Shown here in pieces: positions 16,161 to 24,927 of a DNA stretch of 64,000 bases. The position numbers and the translations under genes were made by a program. Position 1 is the stretch's first letter, and each line of letters starts with the position of its first letter. The notes under the pieces were generated by a model. That model saw only the letters and a list, made by a program, of their open reading frames with translations, did no database searches and had not been told where the DNA came from. This stretch comes from Rhizobium sophoriradicis. Its GTDB lineage: Bacteria > Pseudomonadota > Alphaproteobacteria > Rhizobiales > Rhizobiaceae. Location of the stretch: NCBI RefSeq assembly GCF_003939025.1, contig NZ_RQIH01000019.1, forward strand, positions 1-64,000, read 5' to 3'.

Positions 16161-18347
16161 TCAGACGAGGTCGAAGCGGTCGGCGTTCATGACCTTGTTC
16201 CAGGCGGCGACGAAGTCCTTGACGAACTTCTCCTTGGCGTCGGCCTGGCCGTAGACTTCGGCGAAGGCGCGAAGCTGCGAGTGCGAGCCGAAGATCAGGT
16301 CGACGCGGGTGCCAGTCCACTTGGCAGCACCCGTCTTGCGGTCGCGGCCTTCATAGACGCCGTCCTTGCCGGCGGCGGGGACCCACTGCGTGGCCATGTC
16401 GAGCAGGTTGACGAAGAAGTCGTTCGTCAGCGTTTCGGGACGCGAGGTGAAGACGCCGTGTTCCGGCTGGCCGGCCTTGAGGACACGCAGGCCGCCGACG
16501 AGGACGGTCATTTCGGGTCCGGTCAGCGTCAGCAGCTGGGCGCGGTCGACGAGCGCTTCTTCCGGCTTCATGAACTGCAGGCGCTTGTTGTTCACGTAGT
16601 TGCGGAAGCCGTCGATGCGCGGCTCGAGCGCTGCGAAGGAATGCGCATCCGTCTGAGCTTCGGAGGCATCCATGCGGCCCGGCGTGAAGGGCACGCTGAC
16701 GGCGGTGCCGCCCGCTGCCGCCGCCTTCTCGACGCCGGCCGCACCGGCGAGAACGATCAGGTCGGCGAGCGAGATCTTCTTGCCGCCGGTCTGGGCGGCG
16801 TTGAAGTCCTTCTGAATGCCTTCGAGGACGCTGAGCACCTTGGCGAGCTGGGCCGGCTGGTTGGCTTCCCAGTCCTTCTGCGGCGCAAGGCGGATGCGTG
16901 CGCCATTGGCGCCGCCGCGCTTGTCGGAGCCGCGGAAGGTCGAGGCCGACGCCCAGGCGGTCGAAACCAGTTCCTGGACGCTGAGGCCGGTGGCGAGAAC
17001 CCTGGCCTTCAGCTCGGCAATGTCCTTGTCGTCGACGAGGGGATGGTCGACGGCCGGGATCACGTCCTGCCAGATCAGGTCTTCGGCCGGAACTTCCGGT
17101 CCGAGATAGCGGACCTTCGGACCCATGTCGCGGTGGGTCAGCTTGAACCAGGCGCGGGCAAAGGCGTCGGCGAACTGGTCCGGATTCTCCAGGAAGCGGC
17201 GCGAGATCTTCTCGTAGATCGGGTCGAAACGCAGCGCCAGGTCGCTCGTCAGCATGGTCGGCAGATGCTTCTTGCCGGTGTCGTAAGCATCCGGAATGGA
17301 GGCTTCGGCGTTCTTGGCCTGCCACTGATGCGCGCCGGCCGGGCTCTTCGTTAGCTCCCATTCAAAGGCGAACAGGTTTTCGAAGAAGTAGTTGCTCCAC
17401 TTGGTCGGCGTCTGTGACCAGGTGACTTCGAGACCGGCGGTGATGGCGTCCTTGCCGACGCCGGTGCCGAACGAGCTCTTCCAGCCGAGGCCCTGATCCT
17501 CGATCGCGCCGCCTTCCGGCTCGGCGCCGATGAAGGACGGGTCGCCGGCGCCATGAGTCTTGCCGAAGGTGTGGCCGCCGGCGATCAGCGCTACGGTTTC
17601 CTCGTCGTTCATCGCCATGCGGGCGAAGGTTTCGCGGATGTCGCGCGCCGAAGCGAGCGGATCGGGATTGCCGCCCGGTCCTTCCGGGTTGACGTAGATG
17701 AGGCCCATCTGCACGGCGCCGAGCGGCTCGGCGAGCTGCCGTTCGCCGCTGTAGCGCTCGTCGCCGAGCCAGGTGCCCTCGGGACCCCAGTAGAGCTCTT
17801 CCGGCTCCCAGACGTCAGCGCGGCCGCCGGCGAAACCGAAGGTCTTGAAGCCCATGGATTCGAGCGCGACGTTGCCGGTGAGGATCAGAAGGTCGGCCCA
17901 GGAGATGCGGTTGCCGTATTTCTGCTTGATCGGCCACAGCAGGCGGCGGGCCTTGTCGAGGTTGGCATTGTCCGGCCAGCTGTTCAGCGGCGCGAAACGC
18001 TGCTGGCCCTGGCCGGCGCCGCCGCGCCCGTCGGTGATGCGGTAGGTGCCGGCGCTGTGCCAAGCCATGCGGATGAAGAGGCCGCCATAATGGCCGAAGT
18101 CGGCCGGCCACCAATCCTGCGAATCGGTCATCAGCGCGGTGAGATCCTTCTTCAGCGCGTCGAGATCGAGCTTCTTGAACTCCTCGGCATAGTCGAAATC
18201 CTTGCCCATCGGATCGGCGCGGCCGGAATTGTGATGAAGAATCTGCACATTCAGCTGGCTCGGCCACCAGTCACGATTGGCTCGGCCGCGCGGCGTATTG
18301 CCATGGGCCACAGGACATTTGCCTGCGGTGTCAGTGGGGTTGTCCAT
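16161..18347 (-). CDS. katG: Catalase-peroxidase KatG
   Basis: 728 aa, full length. The start ATG at 18347 has AAGGAG 6 nt upstream; the ATG at 18362 overlaps that ribosome-binding site and is rejected. Distal haem-pocket Arg93, Trp96 and His97 lie in FIRMAWHSAGTYR, the covalent-adduct Tyr in LIYVNPEGPGG, and the proximal His in AGGHTFGKTHGAG. The second, haem-free half is present to the end. It destroys H2O2 in the cytoplasm by catalatic and peroxidatic reactions. It is divergent from oxyR, the usual peroxide-responsive activator. R. etli is known to carry katG and oxyR on plasmid p42f. Confidence 0.97.
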   Translation of the reverse strand: MDNPTDTAGKCPVAHGNTPRGRANRDWWPSQLNVQILHHNSGRADPMGKDFDYAEEFKKLDLDALKKDLTALMTDSQDWWPADFGHYGGLFIRMAWHSAGTYRITDGRGGAGQGQQRFAPLNSWPDNANLDKARRLLWPIKQKYGNRISWADLLILTGNVALESMGFKTFGFAGGRADVWEPEELYWGPEGTWLGDERYSGERQLAEPLGAVQMGLIYVNPEGPGGNPDPLASARDIRETFARMAMNDEETVALIAGGHTFGKTHGAGDPSFIGAEPEGGAIEDQGLGWKSSFGTGVGKDAITAGLEVTWSQTPTKWSNYFFENLFAFEWELTKSPAGAHQWQAKNAEASIPDAYDTGKKHLPTMLTSDLALRFDPIYEKISRRFLENPDQFADAFARAWFKLTHRDMGPKVRYLGPEVPAEDLIWQDVIPAVDHPLVDDKDIAELKARVLATGLSVQELVSTAWASASTFRGSDKRGGANGARIRLAPQKDWEANQPAQLAKVLSVLEGIQKDFNAAQTGGKKISLADLIVLAGAAGVEKAAAAGGTAVSVPFTPGRMDASEAQTDAHSFAALEPRIDGFRNYVNNKRLQFMKPEEALVDRAQLLTLTGPEMTVLVGGLRVLKAGQPEHGVFTSRPETLTNDFFVNLLDMATQWVPAAGKDGVYEGRDRKTGAAKWTGTRVDLIFGSHSQLRAFAEVYGQADAKEKFVKDFVAAWNKVMNADRFDLV

Positions 18348-18445
18348 GATCGTCTCCTTCATTGCTTGATCTGTCTGCGGTTCAATAAGATGAGCCGAGC
18401 TGGCGCCCCACTCTCTCCCTTGCAGTCTTCATATCGGAAGCGTTC

Positions 18446-18492
18446 TATAATTTTAAGTTGGATTTACTGATTGCTGCGATAAGTTGAACTTA
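18446..18492. promoter_or_regulatory. katG-oxyR intergenic control elements
   Basis: A -10-like TATAAT lies at 18446-18451 on the oxyR strand. Two similar near-palindromes follow: TAAGTTGGATTTA (18454-18466) and TAAGTTGAACTTA (18480-18492, perfect apart from its centre), the second overlapping the oxyR start codon. Spaced repeats of this kind between a LysR regulator and its divergent target are plausible OxyR-binding half sites; autorepression of oxyR would fit. Confidence 0.5.
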
Positions 18493-19430
18493 TGAAAAAT
18501 CTTACCCTGAAACAGCTACGTTATTTTGAAGCCCTGGCAAGGGATGGCCGCTTTCGCCGTGCCGCCGATGCCTGCGCCATCTCCCAGCCGGCGCTCTCCA
18601 TGCAGATCAAAGAACTTGAGCAGGAATTGGGCAGCGAACTCTTCGAGCGCAGCGCCCGCGAGGTGAAGCTTACCCCTTTCGGCCAGAGCTTTGCGCTACG
18701 CGTCCGCGATATCCTGCGCGCCGTGGACGAGCTCGGCGAGTTTGCCCGCGCCTCCCGCGACAGCTTCCTGACGCGCCTGCGTATCGGCATCATCCCGACG
18801 ATCGCACCCTATCTGCTGCCGGCGATTATAAACGATCTCAACAAAAGCTTCGCGGGGATTCAGATCGAGGTGCGCGAGACGCAGACGGCCAAGCTGGTTC
18901 AGGAACTGGCGCAGGGCCAGCTGGATATGGCGATCGTCGCGCTGCCCGTGTCTGAACCCTCGCTGACCGAGCTCGAGCTGTTCAAGGAAGAATTCGTGCT
19001 GGTCAGACGGCACGAGGATGGCGGCAAGCCGGTGCCCGAACGCGAGGTGTTGCGCGAAATGCGGCTGCTGCTGCTCGAAGAGGGCCACTGCTTCCGCGAC
19101 CAGGCCCTGTCTTTCTGCAAGGTCGGGCCGGCCCGCCCGCGGGAAATCATGGAAGGCAGCTCGCTCTCTACCCTCGTCCAGATGGTCGGCGCCGGCATTG
19201 GCGTCACCCTGATCCCGGAGATGGCCGTTCCCGTCGAAACGCGCTCGGCCCACGTCTCGATCTCCCGCTTCCCGTCACCCCAGCCATCGCGAACCATCGG
19301 CATGGTCTGGCGCAACTCCACGCCGATGGCCAAGCAGCTGCAGGAGGTCGCCGAGGTGGTGCGCCGGTCGGCGGAGACGATGCGCGGGCAATATGCCGAT
19401 GGGGCGGCAGCGTTCGCGATTACTGCGTGA
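18492..19430 (+). CDS. oxyR: LysR-type peroxide regulator OxyR
   Basis: 312 aa. N-terminal LysR HTH LKQLRYFEALARDGRFRRAA, then DACAISQPALSMQIKELEQ. The two redox cysteines fit OxyR: Cys200 and Cys209 in EEGHCFRDQALSFCKVG, forming the intramolecular disulfide that signals peroxide. It is divergent from katG with about 145 bp between starts. Oxidised OxyR would activate katG. Its 3' end overlaps the convergent TadG-like gene by 11 nt. Confidence 0.93.
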   Translation: MKNLTLKQLRYFEALARDGRFRRAADACAISQPALSMQIKELEQELGSELFERSAREVKLTPFGQSFALRVRDILRAVDELGEFARASRDSFLTRLRIGIIPTIAPYLLPAIINDLNKSFAGIQIEVRETQTAKLVQELAQGQLDMAIVALPVSEPSLTELELFKEEFVLVRRHEDGGKPVPEREVLREMRLLLLEEGHCFRDQALSFCKVGPARPREIMEGSSLSTLVQMVGAGIGVTLIPEMAVPVETRSAHVSISRFPSPQPSRTIGMVWRNSTPMAKQLQEVAEVVRRSAETMRGQYADGAAAFAITA

Positions 19431-20826
19431 GCCGCAATGTATCGCCGCGAATGGCCGCCGCGATCGTTTCATAGACGGTCTTGATCGTCGCCGGTGATGC
19501 GGTGAAGAAATGTGCGGTGTTGGTGGCGCAGTTGCGGATGTTCACCACATCGGCATCGGCGCTGTAGGAAAGCGTATAGATTTCGATGCCGCTCTTCTTC
19601 ATCGCTGTGCACGCGGTCTGCATCGCGGCGGTGGCGAATGCGTTGCACGCCGACGATTGAGTTTGCGAGCAGATCCAGTCGAACTTGTCGTTGGGGTCGT
19701 ATTTGGTGTTCATTTCGCCATCGGTCATGAACACCATGACCTTATGCACGGAATCGGAGACGGGTGCGGGTGAGGATTGGTCTCCCCACACGCCCTGCCA
19801 TTTCGGCGACAGTGTATACCATCCCGCGACCACGCCTGCATCCAGCCGGGTGGAGCCTTCGGATGTGAGGTTCTTCACGACGCTTTTAAGATAGGCGAAG
19901 TCGCCGGTCAGCGGCGTGACCGGTGGCGGGCAAAAACTCGTTCCCGATTTGGGATTGGCGTCCATGGCGACGAAGGCGGAGGTACTAGGCGGCGCGTCGC
20001 CCATGCCGTCACCGATCGCACCGGTATCCCTGACCTCGACGTCGGCACGTGGCTCGATGCAGCCCATCCAGTAGTAATTCTTCGAGGTGGACATGACAGG
20101 CGTGACGCCGTCGATCCAGTAAGAGAGCTTGTAGCTGGAGGAGGTGTAGACCGATTCGGGGTCGGTCCAGCGCTTGGGAACCGCAGCCGTTCCATTATAG
20201 GATTTGAGCCATGCCGTGTTTGCCAGGCCGAAATTGACGCGGCTGGAAAAGGGCACGATCGATATCTTGGTTTTGTCGACGAGCGATGTGTTGGAGGAAA
20301 AGGCCTGGAGAAAGCCGGCGACCGCGGTCTGCATCGGCGTGAAGCGGTTCTCCTCGATCATCGAGCTCGACACGTCGAGCACCAGCGCGATCTCCAACTG
20401 CTTTACTCCCGGCAAAGCCGCACAGGACCGGATGCTGATCGGAACGGACTGGATATTGGCCAGTTTCATGAAGGTGGTGGGCACGGCGTCCGCCACGTCG
20501 AGGCACAGTTCCGACTCGTCGCTCGCCACCTGCGGCTTGCCGGCGACGGCGGTCTCGAACTCGCCATTCGCCGACAGGAAGGCGTTGATCGTCTTCGCTA
20601 TCGTCGCTTCCGGCATGCCGGACTTGTATTTGGCGGCGGCCGCGAGCACGGCCGAATCCGCGGCCGCTTGCAGCTCCGTCCGGCCATTATAGGCTCTGAT
20701 GTAGTCGATGGATGCGCCGACCGCGAGAAGCATGGGTACGGCGACCAGGATGACGATGATCGCGACGGCCCCGTCGCGATCATCGATCAGGCGGGAGAGG
20801 AAGGACAAACGAGGGGGCATAGGCAT
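19420..20826 (-). CDS. TadE/TadG-like protein with von Willebrand A domain
   Basis: 468 aa. A single N-terminal membrane segment (GAVAIIVILVAVPMLLAVGA, residues 19-38) is followed by the TadG pseudopilin-like region DYIRAYNGRTELQAAADSAV. A vWA domain starts near residue 145 with the metal-binding motif LVLDVSSSMIEE and has FMTDGEMN further on. Such proteins are minor components of Tad/Flp pilus systems or stand-alone envelope proteins. No other tad gene is in the window, so this copy is an orphan. Most of it should lie outside the inner membrane. A 171-bp gap to panB downstream holds no recognisable feature. Confidence 0.85.
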   Translation of the reverse strand: MPMPPRLSFLSRLIDDRDGAVAIIVILVAVPMLLAVGASIDYIRAYNGRTELQAAADSAVLAAAAKYKSGMPEATIAKTINAFLSANGEFETAVAGKPQVASDESELCLDVADAVPTTFMKLANIQSVPISIRSCAALPGVKQLEIALVLDVSSSMIEENRFTPMQTAVAGFLQAFSSNTSLVDKTKISIVPFSSRVNFGLANTAWLKSYNGTAAVPKRWTDPESVYTSSSYKLSYWIDGVTPVMSTSKNYYWMGCIEPRADVEVRDTGAIGDGMGDAPPSTSAFVAMDANPKSGTSFCPPPVTPLTGDFAYLKSVVKNLTSEGSTRLDAGVVAGWYTLSPKWQGVWGDQSSPAPVSDSVHKVMVFMTDGEMNTKYDPNDKFDWICSQTQSSACNAFATAAMQTACTAMKKSGIEIYTLSYSADADVVNIRNCATNTAHFFTASPATIKTVYETIAAAIRGDTLRLTQ

Positions 20827-20997
20827 CGGCTCGAAATTCAGATCTCTCTTTGGTTTCGAGCAGCGCTATGGCGGCAAACTTAACGACATGGAAACGCCCC
20901 GCCGCGCGGGAGCGGCAGGGGGCATTTTCCGACGCGAATCGTACAACCGGCTCTGATTGTGGATATCCCGCGCGTTTGAAGGGCGGGCGCCCTCGCC

Positions 20998-21819
20998 TTA
21001 CGAGCGGCGTTTGAACGTGTGTTCGGCTGCCGGGAATTTCCGCGTGCGCACCTCGCCAGCATAGGCGGCGGCGGCATCCGCAACTCTTTTGCCGAGCTCG
21101 TCGTAACGCTTGACGAAACGTGGCGTGAAATCGTTGAAGAGCCCCAGAATGTCGTCAGAAACCAGAACCTGGCCGTCGCAGGCGGCGGAGGCGCCGATGC
21201 CGATGGTCGGTATATGCATGGCAGAGGTCACCTCGCGAGCGAGCGGTTCCACCGTGCCCTCGATGACGACGGCAAAGGCGCCCGAGCCGCCAATGGCATG
21301 CGCGTCGCGCCGGATCTTCGAAGTCTCGTGTTCGGAGTGCCCGACGGAGCGATAGCCGCCGGCGGTCTGAACCTGCTGCGGCATCAGCCCGATATGCCCC
21401 ATGACCGGAATCCCGCGCTTCGTCAGGAAGGCGATGGTCTCGGCCATCTCCTCGCCGCCTTCCAGCTTGACGGCGTCGCAGCCGGTTTCCTGCAGGATGC
21501 GCACCGCGTTGCGGAACGCAACCTCTTTCGATTCTTGGTAGCTGCCGAACGGCATGTCGACGACGACGCAGGCCTTGGCGACGCCGCGCATCACCGCCTT
21601 GCCGTGGGCGATCATCATGTCGAGCGTGACGCCGATGGTGGTCTCCATGCCGTAGAGCACCATGCCGAGCGAATCCCCGACCAGCAGCAGGTCGCAATGC
21701 TCATCGAGCAGCCGCGTCATCGGCGTGGTGTAGGCGGTCAGGCAGACAATCGGTTTGCCGCCCTTCATGGCTGAGATGCGGGCTGGGGTAAAACGCTTCT
21801 GGGATCCGACCGCACTCAT
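20998..21819 (-). CDS. panB: 3-methyl-2-oxobutanoate hydroxymethyltransferase PanB
   Basis: 273 aa, standard length. It transfers a hydroxymethyl group from methylene-tetrahydrofolate to 2-oxoisovalerate, giving ketopantoate, the first committed step of pantothenate synthesis. Recognisable segments: CLTAYTTPMTRLLDEHCDLL, VGDSLGMVLYG (metal-binding Asp), VVDMPFGSYQ, AVKLEGGEEM and MGHIGLMPQ. It overlaps panC by 4 nt (ATGA), so the two are co-translated. R. etli CFN42 is known to carry its functional panCB on plasmid p42f. Confidence 0.97.
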   Translation of the reverse strand: MSAVGSQKRFTPARISAMKGGKPIVCLTAYTTPMTRLLDEHCDLLLVGDSLGMVLYGMETTIGVTLDMMIAHGKAVMRGVAKACVVVDMPFGSYQESKEVAFRNAVRILQETGCDAVKLEGGEEMAETIAFLTKRGIPVMGHIGLMPQQVQTAGGYRSVGHSEHETSKIRRDAHAIGGSGAFAVVIEGTVEPLAREVTSAMHIPTIGIGASAACDGQVLVSDDILGLFNDFTPRFVKRYDELGKRVADAAAAYAGEVRTRKFPAAEHTFKRRS

Positions 21820-22733
21820 CTGCTCACTCCCTTTCCGGATTGCCCGCTCATGCGGTTGTCCCGGACAATTTTAGTGTCCCCGGGGCCTCGGCTGCGGATC
21901 ACACGATTGTCGAGAAGCCGCGTCGTTCCGATCCTAATGAAGAGCGCCACGACGACGGGTTCTTCGATGGAAGCGACCGGGGCGAGCGTCGAGGCATCCC
22001 TGACGGCGACAACCTCGGCCTTCGCCAGGGGTTCGCGGCCGATGAAGGCGGTGAGCTTTGCCTCGAGCTCCGCGGCATCCGACAGGCCTTCAGCGACCAG
22101 GCGTTCTGCCTCGTCGAGCGTCTGAGGGACGATCACGGCCGCGCGGCGTTCGTCGGGGCTGAGATAGACGTTGCGCGACGAAAAGGCGAGGCCGTCGCTG
22201 TCGCGCACCGTCGGCACGGCAATGACACGCACCGGCACGGCGAGATCGTCCACCATTCGCTTGATGATGACGACCTGCTGGTAGTCCTTCTCTCCGAAGT
22301 AAGCGGTCTGCGGCTGGATGATATTGAACAGCTTGGAAACGACGGTGGCGACGCCGGCGAAATGGCCGGGCCTAACCGCGCCTTCGAGCTCGCGGCCGAG
22401 ATCGGGAACGTCGACGACCGTCTTCATTGGACGCGGGTACATATCCTCGACGCCGGGCGCGAAGAGGAAATTGACGCCCGCCTGCTTGAGCATGGCGCCG
22501 TCGCGCTCGAGATCGCGCGGATATTTGCTGAGATCTTCCGCCGGGCCGAACTGCAGTGGATTGACGAAAATCGAGACGACGACGATGTCGTTCTCGGCGC
22601 GGGCACGCGCGACAAGCTGCATATGACCGGCATGGAGATAACCCATCGTCGGAACCAGGCCGACGGTCCGCCCCTGCCGCTTCAGCGCATCGAGCGTGTG
22701 CCGCAGCTCTTCAATGCTCGAGAAAACCCGCAT
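21816..22733 (-). CDS. panC: Pantothenate synthetase PanC
   Basis: 305 aa from the ATG at 22733, which has GGGGAGGA 3-5 nt upstream; the frame runs further up but without family similarity. It joins pantoate and beta-alanine with ATP. The HxGH motif is in MGYLHAGHMQLVARA, followed by IFVNPLQFGPAEDL, GHFAGVATVVSKLFNI, FGEKDYQQ and SSRNVYLSPDER. The C-terminus runs about 25-30 residues past the usual end (after TTRLLDNRVI) and overlaps panB. First gene of the panCB operon. Confidence 0.96.
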   Translation of the reverse strand: MRVFSSIEELRHTLDALKRQGRTVGLVPTMGYLHAGHMQLVARARAENDIVVVSIFVNPLQFGPAEDLSKYPRDLERDGAMLKQAGVNFLFAPGVEDMYPRPMKTVVDVPDLGRELEGAVRPGHFAGVATVVSKLFNIIQPQTAYFGEKDYQQVVIIKRMVDDLAVPVRVIAVPTVRDSDGLAFSSRNVYLSPDERRAAVIVPQTLDEAERLVAEGLSDAAELEAKLTAFIGREPLAKAEVVAVRDASTLAPVASIEEPVVVALFIRIGTTRLLDNRVIRSRGPGDTKIVRDNRMSGQSGKGVSR

Positions 22734-22966
22734 ATATCCTCCCCGCGGCCGGTCATTCTTCTTGGGCGCGGATAAGAAGTGTAATCGATGCCGGAGGTCA
22801 ATGCACATTCCGCGATAAAAACGATTATATGGGATTGGCAGACCGATAAGGCCGAACCTATATCCGCCCGGAAATGGAAGCTTGCCGCGGGCTGGCAATG
22901 TGCGGGCCGCGGCGTTATTGGCCTGTCCGTCAATATACCATCATAGTCGGCCGTTATGGAGGATGC

Positions 22967-23437
22967 ATGGACAAACCCTGGAAGATCAGCCGCGGGCCGA
23001 TTGCGGCGACCGAGCTCGATGTGGAGAAGGCGAACGCGATCAACAGCATGTTGATCCGGCCGGTCGGCGTGCTTCCGGCCAAGCCCGGCGATCCCGTCCT
23101 TCCCTTCGCCGTCGGCCTGTTCAACGAGCTGCGCCCGCTCTTGAACCCCGAGGCCGGGGTGACGACGCTCCGGCGCGCGACCGCCGCCTATGTCCATTGC
23201 CGGCGCTATTATTTCGCCAGCGCGCAGCCCGATTCCATGCGCCACAACATCGACGGCGAACCGGTCGAACCCTTGTCGGCCGAAGACCGGCTGGTCGCGC
23301 AGAAGCGCTTCCTGAGCCTCAAGCAGAGCGCCAAGGCCGAGGCGCCCGAGCCGGCGCCGGTTCCCCCTCCCGTCCTCAGCAAGAACGAACAGATCCGCGC
23401 CGCCCTTCTGCGCGGCAGAAAGAGCACCGTCAGCTAA
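22967..23437 (+). CDS. ProQ/FinO-domain RNA-binding protein
   Basis: 156 aa from the ATG at 22967, with GGAGG 4-5 nt upstream. Residues 40-115 match the ProQ/FinO fold: LPFAVGLFNELRPLLNP, then TTLRRATAAYVHCRRYYFAS and HNIDGEPVEPLSAEDR. The C-terminal part is a Pro/Ala-rich linker (EPAPVPPPVLSKNEQ) and a basic tail (RAALLRGRKS). Family members bind structured RNA and help sense-antisense pairing, as FinO does for FinP/traJ. The gene is convergent with repC and overlaps its end by 8 nt. A role in ctRNA-based copy control is an inference from position. The 233-bp gap to panC serves both divergent promoters. Confidence 0.8.
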   Translation: MDKPWKISRGPIAATELDVEKANAINSMLIRPVGVLPAKPGDPVLPFAVGLFNELRPLLNPEAGVTTLRRATAAYVHCRRYYFASAQPDSMRHNIDGEPVEPLSAEDRLVAQKRFLSLKQSAKAEAPEPAPVPPPVLSKNEQIRAALLRGRKSTVS

Positions 23438-24713
23438 CCTCGGCGATTGGCGGATTTTTCGCCCGCAAGAGCGCCATCAGCATCGGACCGAGCGCGAATT
23501 CGCCGCGTCCGGCGCGGCGCGTGAGATCCCTGAGATAGCCGCCGGCGGAGGTGATGCACCCTCCCCTTTGCAGGATGCAGGCCATGACGGTCGCGGCATT
23601 TTCCGGCCCCATCACCGAACAGGCTTCCTCATAGGCCGGCGGGCTGACGCGCAGCATCGTGCGCACGATGACCGCCGCCGTCATGAGATCCCGCCAGCTG
23701 CCGATCGCCCCGCCTGGGCCGTAATCGGCAATATCGGGGCAGGCCTGCAGCACCGTGCCGAGCGGAAAGGATTTCAATCTGCCGGCATCCGGCCGGGACA
23801 CAGCCCGAATCCCCTGCCCGCCGTCCCCTCGCCTGCCCTGGTCATGGTTTTCCGGTCCAGTCCTCGGCTGGTCGTCCCGCCTCGCCTCTTGCTGCGTTCC
23901 CAAACCCGGTTCAGATTCAGATAGGGATTCGGGATTCGAATTCTGTATGTGGCGCTCACTCTGGGATTCATTGGTGCTCGCAATTTGCATTTTCTCGTGC
24001 AATTCCAACGTGTTGATCATGCTAAGTCGGATCGTCTCCAGCTCTTCGAGCAGCGGCGGCAGATTTTCGAGCGTTGCCGCCTTCGGGATGCGCTGCAGCA
24101 GTGCATGAAACAGCGAAGACATTCGCTCCCAGTCGCCGTGAACGGCTTCCTCGACGGCTGCGGCGAGGAGCTTGACGATGTCGCGCCGGCAGATCGTCAG
24201 CCGCTCCTTCATCGTCCGCAGCATCTGCCGGTCGGCGGCGAGGCCGGCGGCCATCGCTTCGATCTCGCTCGCACGGGCAAGAAGCGGCGCCAGGCTGAAG
24301 CCATAGGCCTCGTCGATGCCGCCTGCCCTGCCTCGGCGGACATAACGCTTGCCGTTCGGGCTGTCCTTGCGGGAAATCAGGCCGGCCTCGACGAGCACGG
24401 CGAGATGCCGGCGCAGCGTTGCGGCGGCCATGCCGCGTGCCCGCAGCGAAAGCTGCGTATTCGAGGGAAAGACCACCAGTCCTTTTTCGCCGGAGAGCTC
24501 GTCCTCGGGATAAAAGCTCAGCAGCGCATCCAGCACGGTGAGCGCCCGGTCGGTCACGCCGAGCCCTGCCCGCGCCTCGCAGACCGATCGGAACAGCTTC
24601 CATTTGTTGCGCGTCGTTCCGGCCGCGATCGCTTCGCCGCGCCGCTGTTTCATCAGCAGGGCAAGCGACATCGGCCGCCGCCCGAAGGGCGTCGTCACAG
24701 ATTCACTCTCCAT
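23430..24713 (-). CDS. repC: Replication initiator RepC
   Basis: 427 aa from the ATG at 24713; a GTG at 24722 is also in frame. The N-terminus SVTTPFGRRPMSLALLMKQR is characteristic of RepC. The N-terminal winged-helix part includes PSNTQLSLRARGMAAATLRR and RYVRRGRAGGIDEAYGF. A hydrophilic linker rich in Glu, Ser, Gln and Asn (about residues 235-310) separates it from the C-terminal domain (LQACPDIADYGPGGAI to the end). RepC is the essential initiator and acts at an origin inside its own gene. Last gene of the repABC operon; the preceding antisense RNA would limit its synthesis. Confidence 0.96.
   Translation of the reverse strand: MESESVTTPFGRRPMSLALLMKQRRGEAIAAGTTRNKWKLFRSVCEARAGLGVTDRALTVLDALLSFYPEDELSGEKGLVVFPSNTQLSLRARGMAAATLRRHLAVLVEAGLISRKDSPNGKRYVRRGRAGGIDEAYGFSLAPLLARASEIEAMAAGLAADRQMLRTMKERLTICRRDIVKLLAAAVEEAVHGDWERMSSLFHALLQRIPKAATLENLPPLLEELETIRLSMINTLELHEKMQIASTNESQSERHIQNSNPESLSESEPGLGTQQEARRDDQPRTGPENHDQGRRGDGGQGIRAVSRPDAGRLKSFPLGTVLQACPDIADYGPGGAIGSWRDLMTAAVIVRTMLRVSPPAYEEACSVMGPENAATVMACILQRGGCITSAGGYLRDLTRRAGRGEFALGPMLMALLRAKNPPIAEVS
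23905..24010. other. Candidate replication origin in the AT-rich part of repC
   Basis: This stretch, coding for the RepC linker, is distinctly AT-richer than its surroundings and carries four GATTC (GANTC) sites at 23914, 23926, 23933 and 23965. In studied repABC plasmids the origin maps to an AT-rich segment inside repC. Location by composition only. Confidence 0.55.
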
Positions 24714-24859
24714 TTCCTTCACCTCTATTCAGGCAAGAGAAATCCGCTCACCGAAACGATGCGAGGGTTGAGGGCACTGCAGCGTCATTGCCGCATCTGA
24801 AAAGACGCGGGCGAGCGCTTCAGGACTCTTGACGGGGATTCGTGAAAATGCGATTCTCT

Positions 24860-24916
24860 TTCTTGCTTAAGGATGTGAGAAGGGCTTCCACGACTCGTTC
24901 GTTAGGGGGCCTTTTT
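24860..24916 (+). ncRNA. Antisense RNA (ctRNA/incA-type) of repABC
   Basis: In the 214-bp repB-repC gap, the strand opposite to repABC has a CTTGAC -35-like element (24828-24833) and, further on, a terminator hairpin: GGCTTCC (24883-24889) pairs with GGGGGCC (24905-24911) through two G-U pairs, with loop ACGACTCGTTCGTTA, followed by TTTTTCTTTT. A short antisense RNA ending in one stem-loop at this position is the known copy-number and incompatibility regulator of repABC plasmids. On the sense strand the stem would have C-A mismatches, so the hairpin is specific to the antisense transcript. The 5' end is estimated. Confidence 0.82.
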
Positions 24917-24927
24917 CTTTTGCGGTT

